A DNA stretch of 6,629 nucleotides, taken from the NCBI GenBank assembly GCA_900543715.1, contig UQSX01000125.1:1-6629 (forward strand), written 5' to 3'. Made by a program: the position numbers and the translations under genes. This document shows, in pieces, positions 1-6,582 of the stretch. The notes beneath the pieces were generated by a model. That model worked only from the letters and a program-made list of their open reading frames with translations, ran no database searches and was not told the DNA's origin. How positions within the stretch are numbered: position 1 is the stretch's first letter; the number at the start of each line of letters is the position of its first letter. This stretch comes from an uncultured Blautia sp. (GTDB lineage Bacteria; Bacillota; Clostridia; Lachnospirales; Lachnospiraceae).

Positions 1-68
1 GCAAACACCTTTGCTATGTTAAAAATATGGACATTCATACAAGGTATGTCTAATAGTTTTAAATCATT

Positions 69-80
69 GTTTCATGAAAC
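69..80. repeat. 12-bp perfect palindrome in the downstream intergenic region
   Basis: GTTTCATGAAAC is a perfect 12-bp palindrome in AT-rich DNA downstream of the last gene. It may be a small operator for a gene beyond the window, or chance. The rest of positions 1-110 shows no gene, RNA or repeat that I can recognise. Confidence 0.25.
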
Positions 81-114
81 TTTGCCATAACAAATAAACT
101 ACAATAATTTCCTT

Positions 115-152
115 AAAATAAGGAGAAACATTCATCATTTGAACATTTCTCC
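115..152 (-). terminator. Terminator-like hairpin after the large YodL/LPD gene
   Basis: On the minus strand GGAGAAA (152-146) pairs with TTTCTCC (128-122). A 2x2 internal loop and four more pairs (TTCA/TGAA) continue the stem, and TTATTTT (121-115) follows. It starts about 58 bases past the stop codon at 211. The stem is only moderately GC-rich and the T-tract is broken by one A, so it is weaker than the NUDIX terminator. Confidence 0.45.
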
Positions 153-210
153 CCCTGCAGTATTTTTCTTCTGCAATATAACTTATAGAACTCTTCTTGC
201 TCTTCAGTAC

Positions 211-3200
211 TTATGCAAGCTCAACCCCTTTCGCTTTGCTATCTTTTCCCTGCTGTTTTGCAATAATCTCCTTGTTCATTTTTAATCGCTCATGAATAGA
301 TTTCCTTTCCTTTTTCCCCATTGTTTTTTCGTTCTCTAAAAGGGAGCCCTGTTTTAAGGCACCCTTATCGGATACTGCTCTTTCAGGCAACTTCTTTTCT
401 CCATCCGCCAATAATTGAACTTTTCCTTCTATTCGTTCAGGTTCCTTCTCTTCCAAACTGCAGAAACTCTGCAAATACGGCAATACATGCTCCTGCATAT
501 CCGTAAGATCTGACATATATGCCTGAAAAGATTCTTCGCCCTTACCCCTTTGGTAATTCAGCCAACTTTCATCATGCAACTTCATTTCATTCTGGTTCTT
601 CAACTGGCTCACAATTCCGCCGTTTCCATCTCCAATATTGATTTTTCCTTTTAATTCCTGCATCTGATCACGATCCGGATAGTAAATAGTAAAGTACATC
701 TGAACTGTTTTCTCCGACATTCCTATCCTTGGATCTACTTTTGAAGCCAGCTTTGCATCCATTTTGGCTGTTATTTCATCCAGGATTCCCAGCTTCTGAT
801 AACCGGAAATGTCCATTTCCTTATCCTCACAGAAATTGATGCGAACAACCGGTACTGCTGTCTCCGGTATCTCAGGCTGATAGGCTTTCAGTTTCTCCAG
901 AAGTTCTTCTGCCCGTGGAGACTCTTCGCATTCCTCATCAATAATATCTTTCAAAAACGGAATGTACCTATGGGCATAACCGCATCTTAATTCCAGTGCG
1001 ACAGTTTCCACCATATCTTCCTCCGGGCTAAAGTTATCATGATAATCATAATGGTCAAAGTCTTCCGCTAATTGATCCAGTGCTGCAGCAAGTTCATCCG
1101 CAGTCATTTTCTCCGGATAATAACGGACATTCAATTCCCTCGGGGGATAATACCGAAAATCCGGGAACGCCTCTACAATCTTTTCCAGTGCTTCATGTAC
1201 CATTTGAAGTGCTGCCAGAAATGCCACATCATCCAGGCTGTCGCCCCGGATCGATTTCCGGCTGACCAGAGATACCTCCGCCTCATCATAAAAAGTATCA
1301 TTCGGGTCACGGTAAATAATGCCCATGCCGTTTCCATAGTAGCTTAACGTTGGGTCATCAATGATTTCCCGGTATTTTGCAAGTATCTCATCCAGATTAG
1401 TACTCTTATATATTTTGCCAAGGCTATGGTATTCATCACATTCTGCGGCATAGTATTCCAGATACGGCTCTTTCTTCGGTGGCATATTATTCAGGACGTT
1501 ATCAATCATATTGTAGTTTGCCTCTTCCAACTCTTCTACTTTCGCCAATGGCTTATACTCACCACTGATTTCCATCTGCTCCATTTTTTCATCCAGATAC
1601 CGTTCAGATTTTTCAAGGAACTCTTCTATCGTACCAGTTTTGTCCGGTCTGATCGGGTTCATATCCACTTTCATATTTCCGACCTTATACCCAGCTTCAT
1701 TCAATACGGAAAACAAATCATCCTCACGGACTGTTCCCTCATAAGCAATTACCACATCCACATCAGAATCCTCATGATATAATCCATCCCTTGTACGGCT
1801 TCCGTACACACGCACAGCCTGTATCCTGGCATCCAGATCATTTTCAATAATCTCTGCCTGTGCAATCGCCCATACGGTCTCTTCGATTTCTGACCGGCTC
1901 ATTCCATTTAATCTGGCTTCCGCTTCCGTATGATGCGAAATAACCGGCACTCGCTTTCTCTGGCTTCTTGTTTCCTGAAGAATCTCTGCCTCTACTTCTT
2001 CCGCTTTTTCCTGCAGTTCATCATAATCTACCGGTATCCGTTCTAACTGATCCAGTCCTTCATCCTCTAAAATGTCCTGAATAGCCTCTCTCATAGAAAT
2101 ATCCGGATTATCCAAAATGCCTCCGTCCATGAGCTTATACTCCTTATCATAAAAGGAATAATCATATCCCTCCGTTGCCACCTGAATAGCAAAGTATTGA
2201 TCCCCGATCCGGTAAGCCACTTCCTCCTGGTTCAGTTCCGGCTCTAATTGCAGGAAATCCGGCAATTCACGGAAACTGATACTGTCTACAAAATAAGCTT
2301 TTACATTCCCATTCTCATTGAGGACTACAATATCACTGACTGATAAGGAATGCCCGGTATAATCTGCCGGATGGGCAATATTGAATTTCTCATACAGTGA
2401 ATCCAATGTATCGCCATAAAGCATTTTATCCGAATAGATTAGCTCATAGTCCTCTTTTCTCACCTGATATCCATGCCTTTCAATAAAATTCAGATCCATA
2501 AATTCATATTCTCTGCCGGGACTGCCTTCAACGATCTGGTATATTCCATACCTGTTTTCTGTCCCCAGAAGAAGTTTTGCCTCTTTCAGCGACTTTATCT
2601 GTGGGAACTCCTGCATCCGTTTCTCCAACGTTCTGATCCGTTCCACATCCTCTCTCTCCATCTGGTAATACTCCGGTCCTCTCTCAATCTCCATCCGTTC
2701 ACGCACCGCAATCGGTCTTGGATAAGTGGTAACCAGAAATATGGTCTCCCCCGCATCGAACATCCTTAATGCTTCATCTCTATCCAGATCTGTCATTGGA
2801 GACTGATACAATCCAGCTTCTTCAAAATCTATTTCGTCCTCCTGTTCCTGCATACGCTGCCACGCCTCTTTTTCAATTCCATAGAGACCTTCATATTCCA
2901 GGATCATCTCTCTACTAACATAGTCCCCATGGGAACCGTCTGATTGCAGACAGTACACCTTTTCCCCGACACGATGAAGTTCCAGTGCCATCTCCTGACG
3001 AAGAGGAAACATATCATCTGCGGTATAGCCATATCCCTTTAACTCCGCCATACCTACGGAATGATCCGGGAAGCTGTCAATTTCCTCTCTGGCATCTCCC
3101 AGAATTTCATCCACTTTCTCTTCATCCGAGGAACGTAAAGCGGCTGCAAGATCTCTGACCATATTCCTGATATCATAATCATCCCCAGTCATAGCCGCAT

Positions 3201-3330
3201 ATTCCAGAACCTGTTCTTTCTGTTCCTCTGTAAACAAAATGTTTTCCCACTGTTCTGCCCGTTCCATCTGTTTCTGGGCATAATCCCGAACTTCTTTTTC
3301 TGCCATTGTCATATTCCTGTTCATTGCCAT
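211..3330 (-). CDS. Large YodL/LPD-type ICE protein with embedded nucleotidyltransferase domain
   Basis: This is a roughly 1039-residue soluble, acidic protein with no signal peptide or membrane segment. From the N-terminus it shows two related modules (about residues 93-160 and 177-233), then a YodL-like region (about 262-360, with HPADYTGHSLSVSDIVVL). An LPD16-like stretch follows (about 371-430, DQYFAIQ...MDGGILDNP). A pol-beta-type nucleotidyltransferase domain (about 465-585) has GSR at 510-512, paired Asp523/Asp525 and a likely third Asp at 556 in KVDMNPI. Two unassigned segments (about 606-820 and 826-956) and a basic tail complete it. I recognise the YodL/DUF4316/LPD architecture from clostridial conjugative elements, where the function is unknown. 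An open frame extends upstream to 3372 but would overlap the sortase gene. I chose ATG 3330 because GGGAGG lies 8 bases before it. The gene is probably translated in one operon with the sortase. Nucleotide transfer activity is inferred only from the motif. Confidence 0.88.
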   Translation of the reverse strand: MAMNRNMTMAEKEVRDYAQKQMERAEQWENILFTEEQKEQVLEYAAMTGDDYDIRNMVRDLAAALRSSDEEKVDEILGDAREEIDSFPDHSVGMAELKGYGYTADDMFPLRQEMALELHRVGEKVYCLQSDGSHGDYVSREMILEYEGLYGIEKEAWQRMQEQEDEIDFEEAGLYQSPMTDLDRDEALRMFDAGETIFLVTTYPRPIAVRERMEIERGPEYYQMEREDVERIRTLEKRMQEFPQIKSLKEAKLLLGTENRYGIYQIVEGSPGREYEFMDLNFIERHGYQVRKEDYELIYSDKMLYGDTLDSLYEKFNIAHPADYTGHSLSVSDIVVLNENGNVKAYFVDSISFRELPDFLQLEPELNQEEVAYRIGDQYFAIQVATEGYDYSFYDKEYKLMDGGILDNPDISMREAIQDILEDEGLDQLERIPVDYDELQEKAEEVEAEILQETRSQRKRVPVISHHTEAEARLNGMSRSEIEETVWAIAQAEIIENDLDARIQAVRVYGSRTRDGLYHEDSDVDVVIAYEGTVREDDLFSVLNEAGYKVGNMKVDMNPIRPDKTGTIEEFLEKSERYLDEKMEQMEISGEYKPLAKVEELEEANYNMIDNVLNNMPPKKEPYLEYYAAECDEYHSLGKIYKSTNLDEILAKYREIIDDPTLSYYGNGMGIIYRDPNDTFYDEAEVSLVSRKSIRGDSLDDVAFLAALQMVHEALEKIVEAFPDFRYYPPRELNVRYYPEKMTADELAAALDQLAEDFDHYDYHDNFSPEEDMVETVALELRCGYAHRYIPFLKDIIDEECEESPRAEELLEKLKAYQPEIPETAVPVVRINFCEDKEMDISGYQKLGILDEITAKMDAKLASKVDPRIGMSEKTVQMYFTIYYPDRDQMQELKGKINIGDGNGGIVSQLKNQNEMKLHDESWLNYQRGKGEESFQAYMSDLTDMQEHVLPYLQSFCSLEEKEPERIEGKVQLLADGEKKLPERAVSDKGALKQGSLLENEKTMGKKERKSIHERLKMNKEIIAKQQGKDSKAKGVELA

Positions 3331-3338
3331 ATGCCTTT

Positions 3339-3344
3339 CCTCCC
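3339..3344 (-). promoter_or_regulatory. Ribosome binding site of the large YodL/LPD gene, touching the sortase stop
   Basis: GGGAGG on the minus strand shares its first base with the sortase TAG stop (3346-3344) and lies eight bases before ATG 3330. This tight layout suggests translational coupling of the two genes. It also favours 3330 over the upstream ATG at 3372, which has no such site. Confidence 0.7.
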
Positions 3345-4108
3345 TATGCTCCAATTCTTCTGGCAAGTACAATTAGTCTGCCGTTTGTGCTGGAATATTC
3401 ACAGGTAGATAAAGAAAGCTGCTCATCATCCTCCCTGACGGTAACCCCCGTCGGATAAAGCTGATAAACTGCCATTTTCTGTAAATAATCCATCTGCTGT
3501 TTTCGTGTTTCTTTGTGTAAAAAATCATAATAACCACCGCTTTGTGCCACATTCGTCACATACACAGCAGCCACTTCATACTGGTATTTCTGGTTTTCCA
3601 GATATAGTGTGATCTCCTTATGCTCATGATAAAACTCTTCTTTTTTATATCCATTCAATTGCTTGAACATACTGCCATCTTTCATTTGGTGACCATAAAT
3701 AATCAAATGTTCCTGCCCGGCATCAATATCATTCCGACAGTCCAGCATCAGTGTTCCACAGGTAGCATAGTTCTTTTGAAAATCATGGTGTAGATAAAAC
3801 TCATTATCTTCTCCCTGTACAACCGGATAACTGATATCGGTACTGTCAATTCTCAACCACCCGATGCAGTCTGCATTTTCATCCAACAGTGCCTGATAAT
3901 CAAAGTCATCTATCTCTGTCATTGGATTATACGAATTGGATTCTGTATCATCATCCTCTATATCCTTTTCCGGAAACGCTATCTCTTCCATCTGCCGGTA
4001 ATTCTGTCTGTTGTCATAAGAATCCTGACAGTACTCCAAGAGGAATTTCCCGCATATCACCGAAATTACCAGAAACACAATCAACATTACTTTTTCTATT
4101 TTCCTCAC
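3344..4108 (-). CDS. srtB: Class B sortase (membrane-anchored transpeptidase)
   Basis: This 254-residue sortase cleaves a C-terminal sorting signal on a secreted protein and joins it to the cell wall or to another protein on the outer face of the membrane. An N-terminal hydrophobic segment (about residues 7-24, VMLIVFLVISVICGKFLL) acts as an uncleaved anchor. The catalytic core carries IGWLRI...YPVVQ, His140 in IIYGHQMKDGSMF, Cys236 in LSLSTCEY and a likely catalytic Arg244 in NGRLIVLAR. The longer helical insert between the His and Cys strands fits class B. A frame with ATG exists up to 4168, but that start lies inside a terminator. GTG at 4108 follows a perfect AAGGAGGTG by four bases and gives a normal sortase N-terminus. 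Its substrate is not in the window. In related elements the sortase is thought to anchor an element-encoded surface protein; that is inference here. Confidence 0.93.
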   Translation of the reverse strand: MRKIEKVMLIVFLVISVICGKFLLEYCQDSYDNRQNYRQMEEIAFPEKDIEDDDTESNSYNPMTEIDDFDYQALLDENADCIGWLRIDSTDISYPVVQGEDNEFYLHHDFQKNYATCGTLMLDCRNDIDAGQEHLIIYGHQMKDGSMFKQLNGYKKEEFYHEHKEITLYLENQKYQYEVAAVYVTNVAQSGGYYDFLHKETRKQQMDYLQKMAVYQLYPTGVTVREDDEQLSLSTCEYSSTNGRLIVLARRIGA

Positions 4109-4112
4109 ATAG

Positions 4113-4121
4113 CACCTCCTT
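4113..4121 (-). promoter_or_regulatory. Strong ribosome binding site of the sortase gene
   Basis: AAGGAGGTG on the minus strand is a perfect Shine-Dalgarno four bases before GTG 4108. It decides the sortase start in favour of GTG 4108 over the ATG at 4168, which lies on the far side of the terminator. Confidence 0.8.
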
Positions 4122-4130
4122 CCAGGCATG

Positions 4131-4158
4131 AAAAAACCGGCAGGTATTTCACTGCCGG
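4131..4158 (-). terminator. Rho-independent terminator after the NUDIX gene
   Basis: On the minus strand CCGGCAG (4158-4152) and CTGCCGG (4143-4137) form a 7-bp GC-rich stem with an 8-base loop, followed by six T residues (4136-4131). It begins 13 bases after the NUDIX stop codon. It lies only nine bases upstream of the sortase Shine-Dalgarno, so it would also act on read-through into the sortase gene. Confidence 0.8.
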
Positions 4159-4171
4159 CAAACGCCATAAC

Positions 4172-4936
4172 TTAATATAAAGTTCCTACATATTTTCCAT
4201 CTTCCAGACGCATATAGCACTCATTCATCTGTGCAGATTCCATCATCTGCAAAACGTATTCCATCCCAGTCGCAAGTTCCTTTTCTTTAAACTCATCCAT
4301 CGGAATCCAGTAAACTTTTCCTTCCTCAGAGCTATGTAATATTCCTGAATATTGATCTGCTTTATACAGGAAAATCACATGATGCGTACCAGATTTATTC
4401 CAATGATATACGCCACAGAACAGGGGGTTTTCAATCCTAAGTCCCGTCTCTTCGTAAACTTCACGGATGACAGCATCTGTAAAAATCTCCCCTTTTTCCA
4501 CATGTCCACCCGGAAACGTTGTTCCGGTATAACTGTCATTTACTTTGTCCAGTGCAAGTACATTTCCTTTTCCATCTTGCACCATACATAGATTCATGAA
4601 GCAAACTGTTTCCGTTTTCTTTTCCTCATGCTGGTTAAGGGATCGTCTCACACGTTTGTTAATATCAGCCCTCTTTTTCTTATAATGTTTTACAACTTCG
4701 CCATAAGGAATCCATATGTCTGCGTCGGTGATCCGATCATATACTTTTGAGATAACATTCCCGATTTGCTTATCCCCGGGAAATGTATAGTTTTTCTCAT
4801 AATATGCCTTTGTCTCCAGATACATCCATTCAGCTATTTTTTCCTTTTGTTTCAATTTCAGATGAGAATACTTCTTATCCGTCTGAAGAAGTTTGCCATC
4901 AATCATTTTATGGTTCTTCCGGGACAACGGAACCAT
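4172..4936 (-). CDS. NUDIX hydrolase, MutT/8-oxo-dGTP diphosphatase-like, with N-terminal helical domain
   Basis: The C-terminal half (about residues 108-235) is a NUDIX domain with a perfect box: Gly144, Glu150, Arg158-Glu159, Glu162-Glu163 and Gly165-Leu166, matching GX5EX7REUXEEXGU. These residues bind Mg2+ and hydrolyse nucleoside-diphosphate-X substrates. The sequence around TTFPGGHVEKGE resembles clostridial proteins annotated as 8-oxo-dGTP diphosphatases, but the substrate cannot be read from sequence. The first 100 residues form a separate basic helical region (QTDKKYSHLKLKQKEKIAEW to NKRVRRS). I recall similar stand-alone conserved hypothetical proteins in clostridia but know no function. 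The start is uncertain: ATG 4936 sits directly against GGGGAG, TTG 4927 has the better spacing, and ATG 4906 is also possible. The gene begins seven bases after the ORF6N remnant and ends 13 bases before a strong terminator. Confidence 0.88.
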   Translation of the reverse strand: MVPLSRKNHKMIDGKLLQTDKKYSHLKLKQKEKIAEWMYLETKAYYEKNYTFPGDKQIGNVISKVYDRITDADIWIPYGEVVKHYKKKRADINKRVRRSLNQHEEKKTETVCFMNLCMVQDGKGNVLALDKVNDSYTGTTFPGGHVEKGEIFTDAVIREVYEETGLRIENPLFCGVYHWNKSGTHHVIFLYKADQYSGILHSSEEGKVYWIPMDEFKEKELATGMEYVLQMMESAQMNECYMRLEDGKYVGTLY

Positions 4937-4943
4937 CTCCCCT

Positions 4944-5106
4944 CTATTCTTCCGTTTCTAACTCCAATCTCTGCAAAATATCTTTTATAATACCGGCATC
5001 TTCAATCAGGTTAATGCCAAAGCACTTCTTTCCAGCATCTTTTAGCGATGCTCCTATATGATACGCCGTTTTCCTGTCCAAGATTAAAAAGCGGTCATGA
5101 AATACG
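4944..5106 (-). pseudogene. C-terminal remnant of the ORF6N-domain protein
   Basis: This frame encodes FHDRFLILDRKTAYHIGASL-KDAGKK and ends ILQRLELETEE. The HDRFLILD...YHIGASLKDAGKK pattern is the C-terminal, phospholipase-D-like end found on longer ORF6N-family and related mobile-element proteins. An ATG-initiated frame reaches back to 5153, but residues before about 5106 are only the shifted reading of the ORF6N domain. No good ribosome binding site precedes it. I therefore read it as the tail of the gene above, brought next to the N-terminal domain by an out-of-frame internal deletion near 5100-5109. The tail stops seven bases before the NUDIX start. Without the missing core it is unlikely to fold or act alone. 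Confidence 0.72.
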
Positions 5107-5442
5107 TTCTGTAAAGGCATATGGCAGATATCTTCTTCCGCCTTTTTTCTCATTGTCCCCGTTACTTTTCATTGAGGTCGCAATTTGCGACCTCAAACTC
5201 TCTGTTTCTTTTTCTGTCAGTTGAAACCGGAATTCTTCTGGAAACCGGGCGATATTTCTTTTTACAGCCTCATTCAACCGCTTGGTCTCCACATGATAAA
5301 GCATTGCAAGATCACTATCTATCATAACCTGTTTGTCACGGATGACATAAATTAGTTTTTCAATAGCAGGCTGTACAACTTCTACCATCTGTGCTTCCGC
5401 AGTTTCCTGGTCTATCACTTCATTTGTCATTTGATCAGCCAT
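5095..5442 (-). pseudogene. ORF6N-domain DNA-binding protein, N-terminal part (internally deleted gene)
   Basis: The 115-residue frame contains almost the whole ORF6N domain (about residues 25-112): IEKLIYVIRDKQVM, DLAMLYHVETKRLNEAVKRN, RFPEEFRFQLT, LRSQIATS and GGRRYLPYAFTE. ORF6N is a DNA-binding domain common in phage and mobile-element regulators. In intact relatives the FTE is followed by QGVAMLSAVLRS and a further 150 or so residues. Here it is followed by R-I-S and a stop, and the C-terminal end of the same family resumes at once in another frame, so the middle has been deleted. ATG 5442 has AAGGAG five bases upstream and a possible promoter further up, so a short ORF6N protein could still be made and could still bind DNA. 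Family assignment is firm; residual function is inference. Confidence 0.85.
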
Positions 5443-5447
5443 ATAAT

Positions 5448-5453
5448 CTCCTT
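5448..5453 (-). promoter_or_regulatory. Ribosome binding site of the ORF6N gene
   Basis: AAGGAG on the minus strand stands five bases before ATG 5442. It supports that start and shows the truncated gene keeps its translation signal. Confidence 0.65.
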
Positions 5454-5459
5454 ACTCAA

Positions 5460-5486
5460 CTTGAAATGCAAGTTTGGCACTTCAAG
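5460..5486. repeat. 10-bp inverted repeat in the leader of the ORF6N gene
   Basis: Arms CTTGAAATGC (5460-5469) and GCACTTCAAG (5477-5486) are inverted with one mismatch and a 7-base spacer. In the minus-strand RNA that mismatch is a G-U pair, so ten consecutive pairs can form. No T-tract follows, so it is not a terminator. It abuts the possible -10 box and covers the expected transcription start, which fits an operator or leader hairpin. An overlapping second pair, AACTTG/CAAGTT (5458-5463/5469-5474), offers an alternative fold. Confidence 0.5.
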
Positions 5487-5515
5487 CTGATACATTCATT
5501 TTTATAAATTTTCAA
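5487..5515 (-). promoter_or_regulatory. Possible sigma-70-type promoter for the ORF6N-NUDIX unit
   Basis: On the minus strand TTGAAA (5515-5510) is separated by 17 bases from TATCAG (5492-5487), matching the -35 and -10 consensus at 5/6 and 4/6 positions. It lies in an AT-rich stretch at the right distance from the ORF6N start. In such AT-rich DNA chance matches are common, so this is tentative. Confidence 0.35.
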
Positions 5516-5562
5516 AACCTGCCTTTATTTTACATTATTTTCATTCTCTTGCATACCATTAT

Positions 5563-6582
5563 TTAGCCAATACAAATCTCGCTTGATATCCCGATTCTGT
5601 CTTCAGTATTTTCCAGTTGAGTACTCTTTTTATATGCACTGATTTTTTCATGAATAGAACGTTTTTCTTTTCCAGGCTCGTCCTGCTCTTCTTCCCCCTC
5701 CATCACAGTTTCCTTTTCATCCATGTTCAGCAATGCATTCAGTTCCGAGAGCCGCTCCAGTTTCTGGTTCAGTTCTTCCTCTTTCGGGAATGGTTTTTTC
5801 ACCTCTTCCATCGCATTTTTCAGCTGTCCCTGTACCGTCTCCAGCTTACGCTCCGCTTCCGCCAGCTTTTGTGGGATTGCCTCCAATGCGTTATTGATCC
5901 TGATGATATTACCGTTTTCATCGGAACCAAGGCTGACACGATATACGTTTTCATTTTTCAGGGAAAGGATAAATTCCTTGTTCCAGGAATCAAACTTTAG
6001 TCGGATGGAAAATCCCTGATACTGTCCGACATTGATCATGGCATCCGCCTGTTTCATGGACTGGCAGACAGCAAGGAGGGCTGCTCCCGCTTCCTTTTTC
6101 TCATAAAAGACCGTGCCACCGACTTCCATTACAAATTTTTCCGGATCCGTAATCTTATTTGCCTGATACTGTTCCAGATCCGCTTTGTATCCTTCGATGC
6201 TTTCCTTAAGTACTGCTATCTGCTGTGGGAAATTCTTTGCAATATCATCTTCCAGCCGATAATGGTTGCTCACAAAATTCGCTTTCAGCAGTTTCAGCTT
6301 TGATACGTCCACATCCAGTGCCATTTTTTCCTTGATCGCCGGATTTCCCGTTGCCAGGGCTTTTACTTCCGCATAGGACAATGCCGTATCGTCCACATCC
6401 TCACAGCTTCGTACCGGAGATTTGCTGGTCATGATCTGGGAAATGAACTTCTGGTTGCTTTCGATCAGCTGCCACATGTAACTGTCGAAGGTTCCTTCCG
6501 TCACATACCGATAGATATGCACTTTCTTGTTCCTATTGCCCTGACGGATGATACGCCCTTCCCTTTGCTCCAGGTCAGTCGG
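5563..6582 (-). pseudogene. C-terminal fragment of SNF2-type helicase / N6-DNA methylase ICE protein
   Basis: The open frame of 339 residues opens with PTDLEQREGRIIRQGN, which is helicase motif VI (QREGRIIRQGN, with the arginine fingers). HIYRYVTEGTFDSYMWQLIE, KFISQIMTSKSPVRSCEDVD and ALATGNPAIKEKM follow. Intact relatives in clostridial conjugative elements are very large (about 2000 residues or more), with an N-terminal methylase and a helicase in front of this tail, and are thought to protect or remodel element DNA. Here an in-frame TGA at 6583-6585 stands directly before the motif, where a W-R-like pair is expected. The only start codon nearby (GTG 6522) would cut motif VI off. The rest is a coiled-coil-rich region (about residues 120-150 and 225-285) and a basic tail with SIHEKI at 309-314. 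The piece is therefore a 3' remnant, or the window edge is misjoined. Downstream, no clear terminator precedes the ORF6N gene. Confidence 0.82.

Noticed and set aside
156..175. TGCAG/CTGCA hairpin with T-rich loop
   Set aside because: The stem is five pairs with a 10-base loop and no T-tract follows on either strand, so it is not a credible terminator.
1072..1782. Plus-strand open frames opposite the large YodL/LPD gene (1072-1347, 1080-1265, 1426-1782)
   Set aside because: They are antisense shadows with no recognisable domain and no ribosome binding site, lying over a well-supported protein.
3331..3372. Upstream ATG (3372) as start of the large YodL/LPD gene
   Set aside because: It would overlap the sortase coding region by 29 bases and has no ribosome binding site, whereas ATG 3330 has GGGAGG at proper spacing.
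4109..4168. Upstream ATG (4168) as start of the sortase
   Set aside because: The extra 20 codons translate the terminator hairpin and the Shine-Dalgarno itself; GTG 4108 has a perfect ribosome binding site and gives a normal membrane anchor.
4944..5442. Programmed frameshift joining the two ORF6N frames
   Set aside because: The middle of the protein is absent from the DNA, so shifting frame would not rebuild the family protein; an internal deletion explains it better.
5617..6019. Plus-strand open frames rich in Phe/Leu/Ser opposite the helicase tail
   Set aside because: They are reverse readings of Glu/Lys-rich coiled coil and only mimic membrane proteins.
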